10,748 nt of DNA. It comes from Phocaeicola plebeius. GTDB lineage: Bacteria; Bacteroidota; Bacteroidia; Bacteroidales; Bacteroidaceae. The stretch covers positions 1 to 10,748 of the forward strand of contig NZ_QSQT01000055.1 in the NCBI RefSeq assembly GCF_003437535.1. Direction: 5' to 3'. Below are positions 1-7,895 of this stretch, one piece after another. Position 1 is the stretch's first letter. Each line of letters opens with the position of its first letter. The position numbers and the translations under genes are program-made. Under the pieces are notes generated by a model. The model worked only from the letters and a program-made list of their open reading frames with translations, searched no databases and was not told where the DNA came from.

Positions 1-1
1 T

Positions 2-335
2 TATGCTATTGAGAAAATGTGCAAGGAAAAGAAAAGTTTAAATCACTTCAATACCAATCTTCATCATAGGAATTTTATATAATAAAAATAATATTATTAT
101 TTCTACTTTGGCGAAAGGAGGAAGAAAGTTAAGTACAGGTATATACATATATCACCTAATAGGTTTATGGATAACTCCAGGAATTCTAAAACGATGCAAT
201 TACGAAAACTTATTTTTTTCATTTCCTGTATTAACAGTTTTACTTACAACTATAGGCATCATAATAATAGATTTTATAATAAAATGGTTCATCTCTTTTG
301 TAAAAATAAAACATGGAACGCATTTACACTTTTGA
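2..335 (+). pseudogene. 3' end of a membrane O-acyltransferase gene, apparently frameshifted
   Basis: This looks like the C-terminal part of an acyltransferase-3 family protein, an integral membrane enzyme that O-acylates surface glycans. The frame ending at 335 is open from 42. It carries the family's C-terminal signature (STGIYIYHL at about 129-155, with the usual YxxH) followed by a final membrane helix (LLTTIGIIIIDFIIKWFISF). It has no ATG and is closed by TAA at 39-41. The neighbouring frame is open from base 2 up to that point and reads YAIEKMCKEKKSL. Removing one A from the AAA at 40-42 joins the two into one continuous protein, so a one-base insertion in the gene, or a sequencing error, is the simplest reading. 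The end overlaps the next gene by 23 bases. The 5' part lies outside the window, so full length cannot be judged. A short intact gene with a non-ATG start (TTG at 108) is possible but would lack most of the enzyme. Confidence 0.6.
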
Positions 336-1266
336 TTTCAATAAAATACTTGCATGTATAGGAGTTATTACTTTACATACAGCACACTATTTGCCCTCTT
401 ATATTTTTAATTATTATTCATTATTACTGTCATGTGCTGTTCCATACTTTTTCATGACTTCTGGCTATTTTTTATGTACTGCATCCAATATAACACTAAA
501 AAAACAACTACATAAAATACTAAAATTATATCTATTAGGATTTATTTTATATGGTGGATTTTATATAGCAAAAAATGGATTTGATTCTATAACAATAAGT
601 CTTAAAAATTTATTATTAATTATATTCTGGAATTCAACACCTTGGAACGGGACTTTATGGTATATTGCTGCCATAATATCTCTCCTTATATTAAAAATAT
701 ATATTCTAAATAAATGCTCTAATAAACTTACAATACGAATTGGAATCATTTTAATTCTAATAACCTCTATATTCATACTAATGGACAATTTTAACATATA
801 TAATATATCCAAATATAACTTTTTCATTCAAGGACTACCGTGCTTTTTATGGGGACAAATCTGTATGCATAATCCTCATATACTTATGTCAAAGAAATAT
901 ATCTATACATTTACAATCACATCAATTATATTAATTCTTCTCAACATCTCCATTTCAGCTCTTAATATAAATTCACAGGTCTACAATACTAATTTTACTT
1001 CCCTTATTATTTGTACTACTATTTTTATGTATTCACTAAAGGTCAATCTAAAAAATAATATTCTTATACACATTTCTAAATGGGGTGCAATGTATACTGG
1101 ATACATTTATATTTTTCATATGTTATTTGTTTCTTATACACATGGTATATGCATAAAATTAGGTATAGAAAGTCTATTCCTAAAATCACCTACATTATTT
1201 ATTTTCAGCTTTACAGTCATATTTACAATTTGCATCTATCCACTTTTAACAAAAATAAAATTTTAA
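313..1266 (+). CDS. Acyltransferase-3 family membrane O-acyltransferase
   Basis: This is a predicted polytopic inner-membrane enzyme of 317 residues that would transfer an acyl (often acetyl) group to a sugar of the polysaccharide. The start is supported by placement of the N-terminal family motif: basic residue K11, ten residues, then H22 (TLHTAHY) in the first helix. Most family members studied have Arg where this one has Lys. Next come YFFMTSGYFL in the second helix (about residues 45-55), a TLWYIAAIISLL segment near residue 115 matching the family's central W-Y/F motif, and GYIYIFHML near residue 260-270 matching the C-terminal YxxH motif. Many hydrophobic segments fill the rest. It is very AT-rich (two 60-base samples gave 22-25% GC). 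It follows a broken gene of the same family and is 3 bases from the glycosyltransferase after it. Donor, acceptor and position are unknown; a role as succinyl or other acyl transferase cannot be excluded. Confidence 0.82.
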   Translation: MERIYTFDFNKILACIGVITLHTAHYLPSYIFNYYSLLLSCAVPYFFMTSGYFLCTASNITLKKQLHKILKLYLLGFILYGGFYIAKNGFDSITISLKNLLLIIFWNSTPWNGTLWYIAAIISLLILKIYILNKCSNKLTIRIGIILILITSIFILMDNFNIYNISKYNFFIQGLPCFLWGQICMHNPHILMSKKYIYTFTITSIILILLNISISALNINSQVYNTNFTSLIICTTIFMYSLKVNLKNNILIHISKWGAMYTGYIYIFHMLFVSYTHGICIKLGIESLFLKSPTLFIFSFTVIFTICIYPLLTKIKF

Positions 1267-1269
1267 ATC

Positions 1270-2070
1270 ATGAAAATAACAATAATTACAATTAACTATA
1301 ATAATTTAAATGGATTAAGACAAACAATAAACTCCGTAATAAAACAAACGTATCAAGAAAAAGAATATATAATAATAGATGGCGGATCAACTGATGGTTG
1401 TAAACAATTGATTGAAGAGAAAAAACAATATATAGATTATAGTGTCTCTGAAAAAGATAAAGGTTTATATAATGCAATGAATAAAGGAATACAGAAATCA
1501 ACTGGCGACTATTTAATCTTTATGAATAGTGGTGATATATTTTTTGACAAAAACGTTCTATCAGAAATATTCGAAAATAAGAACTATACATCAGACATAC
1601 TTTACGGCAGTACTGTATACAACTATCTACAAGGAGGCATAGTAAGACAACCTAGAAATCTCAAGATAATGAGCCATGAACTCCCTTTCTGTCACCAATC
1701 ATGCTTTATAAAAGGAAACCTAATGAGAAAATATCAGTATGATGAGTCTTATCGCTTTATTGCAGATTATGCATTCTTCTATAAATGCTACAAAGAGGGA
1801 AAAACTTTTGAACTGATTCCCAAAATCATTTCCATTTATGATACAAAAGGAGTTTCAGCAAATAAAAGCTACGCAAAATCAATTTATTTAGAAAGATGTA
1901 AAATAACACATGTCAAGCCTAATATACTAGGATTTATGAAACCTATAATTATACAAAATATAAAAAAGACAATCAAGGCATTCTTACCTGAAAGATTTAT
2001 TGATATCCTAATGAACCGTCCAATAGCATCCAATTCATGTAAACCACTAAGTAACATAAAACAATTCTAA
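1270..2070 (+). CDS. Family 2 glycosyltransferase (WcaA/WcaE-like)
   Basis: This is a cytoplasmic or membrane-associated inverting glycosyltransferase with a GT-A fold, predicted to add one sugar from a nucleotide-sugar donor to the growing lipid-linked repeat unit. The 266-residue length suits the short GT2 class. The N-terminal strand TIITINYNN (4-12) is the nucleotide-binding start of the fold. IDGGSTDG (36-43) holds the family's first conserved Asp. SEKDKGLYNAMNKGI (60-74) is the typical acceptor-side loop of colanic-acid WcaE-like enzymes. NSGD (86-89) stands at the DXD metal-binding position. CHQSCF and the later FIADYAFFYK follow in the order usual for this subgroup. The start is 3 bases after the preceding stop, and the stop is 2 bases before the polymerase gene. 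The C-terminal 60 residues are basic and poorly conserved. The sugar transferred cannot be read from the sequence. Confidence 0.92.
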   Translation: MKITIITINYNNLNGLRQTINSVIKQTYQEKEYIIIDGGSTDGCKQLIEEKKQYIDYSVSEKDKGLYNAMNKGIQKSTGDYLIFMNSGDIFFDKNVLSEIFENKNYTSDILYGSTVYNYLQGGIVRQPRNLKIMSHELPFCHQSCFIKGNLMRKYQYDESYRFIADYAFFYKCYKEGKTFELIPKIISIYDTKGVSANKSYAKSIYLERCKITHVKPNILGFMKPIIIQNIKKTIKAFLPERFIDILMNRPIASNSCKPLSNIKQF

Positions 2071-2072
2071 GA

Positions 2073-3344
2073 ATGAATTATTCATCCCGTATAAATACAA
2101 TTGAAAAGGGAGAGATTATTTGTGGAAGTTTACTTTTCTTATTGCTACCCCCTATCATAACGCTCCCTATTTTATGTTTTTATGTACTCCAACAAAAATA
2201 TGCACGCAAAACAAATTATATTTTATTCTTTATTTGCATTGCTTTATACTTTGCGTCTATCAATGCAACCAAAAGACCTGCTGGAGATCAAATTCAATAT
2301 TACTATGCTTATAAAAACGTACCAACAAAAGGATTTATTGGTTCCTTAATACATATTTATGGCTTACAAGCATCATGGGAGGAAGAAAGAAACAATATCT
2401 CTGGAGAATTCATGAATGGTGTATATAACTATTTGGGCTACTACTTAACTTGCGGTTACTATCCAATTTTTGCCGCGATTATAACATTTGCAAACTATAT
2501 TCTAGTATTTTTAGGCCTATATAAATTTGCCCAAACATTGAAAAAGCCACACATACCTATTATTTGTGGAGTAACAATTCTCTCCTTTTTCTACCTATAT
2601 TTTCAATATCTACTTCAAATTCAAAAGCAATTTCTAGCACAATCTATCATGATGTATGTATTAGGTAGTTATGCTATATCAGGAAAAATGGGCAAAAAAG
2701 AATGGCTAATGACTGGATGTGCCATCTTTACGCATGCAGCAACAAGCCTCTTCCTTCCATTTCTATTATTCAAACCTTTACGTAACCGATTAACTAAGAT
2801 TGGACTACTATGCATGGGAATCTTATTCTCACTATTAATTATAATGGGCCCTCAGTTAGCTGGTAACGTAGTTTCTTCTATGGGCGATACTGCTTTATCA
2901 TACGGTGCTAATCGTTTAGCAAAATCTGAAATCAACAATGATACAGAATTCGGTCTTATATGGTCACAGGTTTTTATCGTTGCATTACCCATTGCATGGA
3001 TAGTATTACGCAAACTTTGGATGGAAAGAAAAACTCTTACTCAAGCACACGCATTCATTCTAAATGTAGTTTTACTTTTATTACTGACTATTACAGCAAT
3101 GTTCAGACAACCATTAGCGCAATATCGATATTTCATGATGATTTTTGCTTTTATGCCATTTGTGTATCCGTTTATATGCCAAAATACACAACAACGTGAT
3201 AAGATACTAAAGATTATCGCTATAATCATGATTATTTGGTTTTATTATCAATTTGATAAAATAGTTTGGAGTTTTGCTCCTGAAATAGATATTATCATAA
3301 AAAGTCCTATTTTACTATTATTAGGAAATTATTATACGATTTAA
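2073..3344 (+). CDS. EpsG/Wzy-like polysaccharide repeat-unit polymerase
   Basis: This 423-residue protein is hydrophobic almost throughout, with roughly ten or more membrane segments. It fits the EpsG family of capsule and exopolysaccharide polymerases, which join lipid-linked repeat units on the periplasmic side (the Wzy role). Features seen: a short cytoplasmic N-terminus, helices at about 17-38 and 48-65, then a loop with RPAGDQIQYYYAY (about 69-81), like the D-x-x-x-Y loop common after the second helix in EpsG proteins. A central QIQKQFLAQSIMMYV segment near residue 185-200 resembles the family's conserved R/K-Q-x-x-A stretch, and THAATSLFLPFLLF near residue 215-230 resembles the H-x-[ST] segment. 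It is the only polymerase candidate in the window, lying between glycosyltransferase genes as is usual. Polymerases are poorly conserved, so the assignment rests on topology and these loose motifs. A ligase (WaaL-like) is the main alternative but less likely in this context. Confidence 0.75.
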   Translation: MNYSSRINTIEKGEIICGSLLFLLLPPIITLPILCFYVLQQKYARKTNYILFFICIALYFASINATKRPAGDQIQYYYAYKNVPTKGFIGSLIHIYGLQASWEEERNNISGEFMNGVYNYLGYYLTCGYYPIFAAIITFANYILVFLGLYKFAQTLKKPHIPIICGVTILSFFYLYFQYLLQIQKQFLAQSIMMYVLGSYAISGKMGKKEWLMTGCAIFTHAATSLFLPFLLFKPLRNRLTKIGLLCMGILFSLLIIMGPQLAGNVVSSMGDTALSYGANRLAKSEINNDTEFGLIWSQVFIVALPIAWIVLRKLWMERKTLTQAHAFILNVVLLLLLTITAMFRQPLAQYRYFMMIFAFMPFVYPFICQNTQQRDKILKIIAIIMIIWFYYQFDKIVWSFAPEIDIIIKSPILLLLGNYYTI

Positions 3345-3347
3345 ATT

Positions 3348-4565
3348 ATGCATATTTGTTTTGTTTGTCGAGAATACGTTCCCTCATTACGAGGAGGAGG
3401 TATAGCTTCCTATATAAAGGAGATGGCAGAAAATATTGTACAAAAACATCATAAAGTAACTGTTATATGTGCATCTGACGATACAAGAAAAGGGTATACA
3501 TACACTGAAAATGGAGTTAATATAATTCGACTTTCAGGAGGGGATTTTGTAATTTCTCAAATAGAGAAAAAAAATATTGTCAACCGATTTAGACTCTTCT
3601 ATCGTTTTTTTTCATATAGAAAAAAAATACTTGAAACCATCCTATCAATAAAAGATATAGATATTATTGAAGTTCCTGAATATGGAGCAGAAAGTTATTA
3701 CTTAAAAAATTTACCAATTCCTGTAGTAATTCGCTTACATGCTTCAACTTTAGTTCTCAATGAATTTATATCCGGGAAAAAAGGTATAACCAAATCAAAC
3801 TGGCACATATATTGGCAAGGACTCCAAGAATTTAAAGAAATAAAACGAGCTCAATATATAACGTCTTGCTCACAAGCAATAAAAGAAATAATCGAACAGA
3901 AATTATTATTACCGTGTGATAAAATTAAAGTTATAAACAATCCAATAAAAATAAATAATTGGACAACTAATATCACAAAAAAAGCCATCAACAAAGAAAT
4001 AATTAGGATTCTATTGCCTGGAGCAGTATATAATTTAAAGGGGGGAGAAGATTTAATTAAGGCTTGTATACAATTAAACCAAATAACTAACCAAAAGTTT
4101 GAACTTTATTTAATCGGCAAGAAAGGGAATTTTGCCAATTATCTAGAAAAAAAATACGCGTCTCATTATAACTGGATAAATATTCCTGGTCCTATACCAA
4201 GAAAAAAAATGATAGAACAATATAATAAAGCTGATATTATTTGCCTACCTTCATGGTGGGAAAATATGCCTATGGCATGTATTGAAGCAATGCTTTGCGG
4301 AAGTATCGTCATAGGAAGTAATTCTGGAGGGATAAAAGAAATTATTGAAGATGGAAAAGATGGCTTTCTCATTCCGCCAAGAAATCCACAAATTTTAGCT
4401 AATAAAATTCAATATATTCTGCAATTAACCCCAGAACAATTATATACTATTAGCATCAATGCCCATAGTAAGATAATAAATAAATTTAGTACAGATTATA
4501 TTGTATCGCAAATGTTGATATATTATAATCAAGTTATTCAGGATTTTAAAAAAAATAATATATGA
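3348..4565 (+). CDS. Family 4 glycosyltransferase
   Basis: This is a retaining glycosyltransferase of the GT-B fold, 405 residues, predicted to act at the cytoplasmic face on the lipid-linked glycan. The N-terminal acceptor domain opens with HICFVCREYVPSLRGGGIA, whose Gly-rich loop is typical of GT4 enzymes. The C-terminal donor domain begins near residue 220 with ILLPGAVYNLKGGEDLI, where the Lys is the usual phosphate-binding residue. It contains the E-x7-E motif at E305 and E313 (ENMPMACIEAM), followed by GGIKEIIEDGKDGFLIPP. The domain order and length are normal for the family. The start is 3 bases after the polymerase stop. The last codons overlap the next glycosyltransferase start in an ATGA arrangement, so the two are probably translationally coupled. 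The gene contains several runs of eight A, mostly in Lys-Lys codons, and a G6 run at 4040-4045. Donor sugar is unknown. Confidence 0.92.
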   Translation: MHICFVCREYVPSLRGGGIASYIKEMAENIVQKHHKVTVICASDDTRKGYTYTENGVNIIRLSGGDFVISQIEKKNIVNRFRLFYRFFSYRKKILETILSIKDIDIIEVPEYGAESYYLKNLPIPVVIRLHASTLVLNEFISGKKGITKSNWHIYWQGLQEFKEIKRAQYITSCSQAIKEIIEQKLLLPCDKIKVINNPIKINNWTTNITKKAINKEIIRILLPGAVYNLKGGEDLIKACIQLNQITNQKFELYLIGKKGNFANYLEKKYASHYNWINIPGPIPRKKMIEQYNKADIICLPSWWENMPMACIEAMLCGSIVIGSNSGGIKEIIEDGKDGFLIPPRNPQILANKIQYILQLTPEQLYTISINAHSKIINKFSTDYIVSQMLIYYNQVIQDFKKNNI

Positions 4566-5719
4566 AAGTTATATGGCCATGTCCCTGGTTCGGAGATTAT
4601 AGAGTTCCAGTGTTTGAAGAATTGAACAATTTGTTTGAATACAATTTTAAAGTTTTCTACTCAAAGCAGGATGTAACTCAGAGTGTAGATTCCAAAATGA
4701 TTAAAAGATTAGGAAATTCAACAGAAGGATTAATAGGTAAAACAATTAGAATTGGTGATCATTCGTCTGATTTTGCTAATAAAGATCTCATTATTCGTTA
4801 TCAACCTGGCTTGTATAAAAAAATTAAAGATTTTAATCCCGATATAATTATTGTAGAAGCCTTTGGTGGATGGTCTATGATAGGAATTTTATATGGCATC
4901 TTACATAGAAAAAAAATAATGTTATTTTATGAAAGAACTGCTTATGTAGAAAGAAATTCACCTTGGTGGCGAACTTTATATAGAAAAATAATAGGAAAAG
5001 CAATAGATGCCTTTTTAATAAACGGACAATTAACAAGAGAATATTTAGAAAATGGGCTAGGATTTAAAAAACAACCTAAAACTGAAGGGTTAATGGTAGC
5101 TGATAGCAAGGGACTAGAAAATGCTGTAAATAGTTTCCCAAATGAAGAAAAAAATGAGCTAAAAAAATCTCTACAGCTAAATTCCGGATTAACCTATTTA
5201 TTTGTAGGACAAATTGTGGAAAGAAAAGGCATAACACAATTACTAGAAGCTTGGGAAGAACATATTCAACAACATACCGAAGATAACTTATTAGTTATAG
5301 GTACAGGTATTTTATTGGAAAAGCTACAACACAAATATAGAGGAGTTCAATCAATTCATTTATTAGGTAGAATTGAATATGATGAGGTTTATAAATATTA
5401 TGCAATAGCTAATGTATTTGTCATGCCCACTTTAGAAGATAATTGGTGCTTAGTGGTCCCAGAAGCTATGGCATGCAAACTTCCAATTGCATGTTCTATC
5501 TATAATGGAGGACACCTAGAACTGATAGAAGAAGGGAAAAATGGATATAGATTTGATCCTTTAAAAAAAGAAAGTATAATTCAAACTTTAAGTTTGTTTC
5601 ATCATTCTAATTTGAATAAAATGGGAAATACATCATATTTTATAGTTCAAAACTATACTCCTGAAATCGCTGCAAGAAAAATATACAATGCATGTTTAAG
5701 CTTATATAATCAATATTAG
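4562..5719 (+). CDS. Family 4 glycosyltransferase
   Basis: This is a second retaining GT-B glycosyltransferase, 385 residues, starting within the stop of the preceding gene (ATGA). The N-terminal domain begins KVIWPCPWFGDYRVPVF, as in the class whose first loop reads P-W-x-x-x-Y-R-x-P. The donor domain contains LFVGQIVERKGITQLLEAW near residues 215-233 with the expected Lys, then FVMPTLEDNWCLVVPEAMAC. In that motif E292 and D293 precede E301, and D293-x7-E301 gives the family spacing. Many GT4 proteins have this E-D-x-W-G-L-V-V-x-E version, but here the usual Gly after W is Cys and the Gly in MACG is Lys (MACKLP). These changes sit beside the donor site and may affect specificity; I do not think they disable the enzyme. 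A 3-base gap leads to the following acyltransferase gene. The transferred sugar is not known. Confidence 0.9.
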   Translation: MKVIWPCPWFGDYRVPVFEELNNLFEYNFKVFYSKQDVTQSVDSKMIKRLGNSTEGLIGKTIRIGDHSSDFANKDLIIRYQPGLYKKIKDFNPDIIIVEAFGGWSMIGILYGILHRKKIMLFYERTAYVERNSPWWRTLYRKIIGKAIDAFLINGQLTREYLENGLGFKKQPKTEGLMVADSKGLENAVNSFPNEEKNELKKSLQLNSGLTYLFVGQIVERKGITQLLEAWEEHIQQHTEDNLLVIGTGILLEKLQHKYRGVQSIHLLGRIEYDEVYKYYAIANVFVMPTLEDNWCLVVPEAMACKLPIACSIYNGGHLELIEEGKNGYRFDPLKKESIIQTLSLFHHSNLNKMGNTSYFIVQNYTPEIAARKIYNACLSLYNQY

Positions 5720-5722
5720 ACT

Positions 5723-6649
5723 ATGATAAAAAGAAATAAAGCACTTGACATAGCACGCGGAATCTGCATATTCTTAATTGTATTAAGCCACAGCTATTGC
5801 TCGTGGGAATCATGGTTTACTTTTTATTATGTACAAGTCTTTTTCTTTTTAAGTGGTATTTTTCTAACTAAATCTCATACATTAGAAAAATCTCTTTATA
5901 AGAAAATTAAAAGTCTGATTTTCCCATATTTGTTTTTTGGAATAATTTGTTCTATTTTAGTTTTGGCAACCAAACGAACAAGTATAGAAAATCTACATAT
6001 TTATGATCCTGATTCATTTGACAATGGTCCACAATGGTTTTTAATAGCTCTTTTTACTTTAACAACCATAATATTAACGTTTAATCAAATAGGGAAACGT
6101 TATATTTCTATTATAGGAAGTATATTGATTTTTATAATATGTTATTTTCTAGGACTGAAACAAATTGATGACTATACCAATTTAACAAAAGCAGGAATAT
6201 CCATTCCATTCATACTTGCAGGAACTTATTATTTTAAAATAGAAAATATTTTAAAACGAAACAAATATCTACTATTATTCATAAGTATAATTACGTGCTA
6301 TATTTTCATTAAGATTTATCCAATCAATATTGGTATTCGTTGGTTGATTCTCCCACAAAATCCTATTGAATATTTATTAGCATCGGTAGGAGGTATTGGA
6401 TTTATTTTATCAATAAGCTATTCATTAGAAAAAATAAAAATTATCAATAATACTTTTTCTTTTTGGGGCTTATATTCCTTATTCATTCTCTGTATTCACT
6501 GGCCTATCATTAGAATTTTATATGATAAACTGTTACCATCATCTTTCATAAAAGCAGATATTATTTCTATTATTATCTGTATCATTATTTGTACAATAAC
6601 ATCCTATACCGGGAGATTTCTAAAAAATAAATTTACGGCTATATTCTGA
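5723..6649 (+). CDS. Acyltransferase-3 family membrane protein, fucose O-acetylase-like
   Basis: This is a predicted multi-pass inner-membrane O-acyltransferase of 308 residues. The N-terminus KALDIARGICIFLIVLSHS carries the canonical R12-x10-H23 motif of this family; it is the only intact acyltransferase gene in the window with Arg rather than Lys there. YVQVFFFLSGIFL (about 36-48) is the second helix and KKIKSLIFPYLFFG the basic loop entering the third. PQWFLIALFTL near residue 102 matches the central W-F motif, and SLFILCIHWPIIR near residue 252 the C-terminal I-x-x-H motif. The first two motifs resemble the group containing the fucose 4-O-acetylase NolL of rhizobia, which would fit gmd at the right edge, but that link is an inference from resemblance only. 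The gene lies between two GT4 genes, 3 bases after one and 16 before the next. Acyl donor and acceptor are not determined. Confidence 0.82.
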   Translation: MIKRNKALDIARGICIFLIVLSHSYCSWESWFTFYYVQVFFFLSGIFLTKSHTLEKSLYKKIKSLIFPYLFFGIICSILVLATKRTSIENLHIYDPDSFDNGPQWFLIALFTLTTIILTFNQIGKRYISIIGSILIFIICYFLGLKQIDDYTNLTKAGISIPFILAGTYYFKIENILKRNKYLLLFISIITCYIFIKIYPINIGIRWLILPQNPIEYLLASVGGIGFILSISYSLEKIKIINNTFSFWGLYSLFILCIHWPIIRILYDKLLPSSFIKADIISIIICIIICTITSYTGRFLKNKFTAIF

Positions 6650-6665
6650 CTAACATATTTTATAT

Positions 6666-7895
6666 ATGCTTACTATACTCATTAATGCGTATGCTTGCTC
6701 TCCCAATATGGGAAGTGAACCAGGAATGGCATGGAATTGGTGCACAAACCTTGCCCAATATTGTAAACTTTACATTATTACAGAAGGAGAATTTCGAGAT
6801 AAAATAGAAACAGTTCTTCCAACTCTTCCTCAAGGAAAAAATATGTATTTCTATTATAATTCCGTTCCTGATGAAATACGAAAGATGTGCTGGAATCAAG
6901 GCGATTGGCGCTTTTATAAATATTATAAAGAATGGCAATGGAAAACATACTTGATAGCACAAGATATTTGCAAAAGAACTCAAATCGACATTCTTCATCA
7001 ATTAAATATGATAGGCTTCCGTGAACCAGGTTATTTATGGAAGATTCCCAACATTCCTTTCATATGGGGACCAATTGGAGGATTGAAACAATTCCCCACA
7101 GCTTATCTTAAAGAATGTGGATTAAAAATGAAGCTATTCAACCGAATAAAAAATATTATAAATATTGCTCAAATAAAATATGATAAAAGAGTAAATGAAG
7201 CTTTTAATAGAGCTGATTTATTAATCAGCTCTATACCTGACTCCTACAAAGCCATAAAAAAATATAAAAACCTCGAATCTATTATCATACCAGAAACAGG
7301 ATGTTTTGATATACAAGAAAATATTGTCAAGAATTTTAATGATGAGCGTTTACATATAATGTGGGTAGGAAAGTTTGACTTCCGCAAACAACTTCCATTA
7401 GCATTACGCATCTTAAAAGCGACTAATAATACTGTATTTCATTTAGACATATATGGTTCAGGTAATGAAGTACAGGTATTAGAAGCTCATAATCTGGCTA
7501 AAAGTCTTAATATAGAACAGTTGATCACATGGCATGGAAATCAACCTAATAACATCGTTATGGAAGCCATGAGAAAAGCTCATATTTTCTTATTTACCAG
7601 TATTAGTGAAGATACTTCTACAGTAGTACTTGAAGCTGTAAGCAATCAATTACCTGTAGTTTGTTTCGACGCATGTGGTATGGGATATGTCATCAATGAG
7701 AAAGTGGGAAAAAAAATAACCCTTTCCAATCCGAAGCAATCAATTAACGACTTTGCCAAAGTACTTAATGAATTAGAAAACGACCGAAATCTTTTAAAAG
7801 AGATGGCAAAGAACTGCAAAAAAAGACAACAAGAACTATCATGGAACAGAAAAGCTCAACAAATGATTGAGTTATATAAGCAAACTATACAATAA
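6666..7895 (+). CDS. Family 4 glycosyltransferase with SEPG N-terminal motif
   Basis: This is a third retaining GT-B glycosyltransferase, 409 residues. The N-terminal loop reads INAYACSPNMGSEPGMAWNW (residues 6-25), the signature of a GT4 subgroup found in bacterial polysaccharide loci. IPFIWGPIGGLKQFP near residues 134-148 is a second signature of that subgroup. The donor domain has MWVGKFDFRKQLPLALRIL near residues 233-251 with its basic residues, then TSISEDTSTVVLEAVSNQLP holding the E315-x7-E323 motif. Length and domain order are complete. The TAA stop shares its last A with the ATG of the next gene (TAATG), which suggests coupled translation. The coding sequence contains a perfect 12-bp stem with a 4-base loop at 7207-7234, annotated separately. 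The sugar transferred is unknown. Confidence 0.92.
   Translation: MLTILINAYACSPNMGSEPGMAWNWCTNLAQYCKLYIITEGEFRDKIETVLPTLPQGKNMYFYYNSVPDEIRKMCWNQGDWRFYKYYKEWQWKTYLIAQDICKRTQIDILHQLNMIGFREPGYLWKIPNIPFIWGPIGGLKQFPTAYLKECGLKMKLFNRIKNIINIAQIKYDKRVNEAFNRADLLISSIPDSYKAIKKYKNLESIIIPETGCFDIQENIVKNFNDERLHIMWVGKFDFRKQLPLALRILKATNNTVFHLDIYGSGNEVQVLEAHNLAKSLNIEQLITWHGNQPNNIVMEAMRKAHIFLFTSISEDTSTVVLEAVSNQLPVVCFDACGMGYVINEKVGKKITLSNPKQSINDFAKVLNELENDRNLLKEMAKNCKKRQQELSWNRKAQQMIELYKQTIQ
7207..7234. repeat. Perfect 12-bp inverted repeat with 4-base loop inside a coding region
   Basis: Bases 7207-7218 (ATAGAGCTGATT) are the exact reverse complement of 7223-7234 (AATCAGCTCTAT), separated by TATT. It lies about residues 181-190 of the GT4 gene, encoding R-A-D-L-L-I-S-S-I. 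In mRNA it would form a strong hairpin. It is not followed by a T-run (ACCTGACTCC follows), so it is not a standard intrinsic terminator. It may be chance, since Leu and Ser codon choice allows it, or it may cause pausing or mRNA processing. Confidence 0.85.

Noticed and set aside
5435..5470. Shifted E-x7-E spacing in the second GT4 gene as evidence of inactivation.
   Set aside because: E292-D293 with E301 matches a common E-D-x-W-x-L-V-V-x-E version in active-looking GT4 proteins, with D293 at the expected spacing.
6660..7001. Antisense open frame of 113 codons opposite the start of the third GT4 gene.
   Set aside because: The + strand frame has clear glycosyltransferase motifs over this stretch, and the antisense product shows no recognisable domain.
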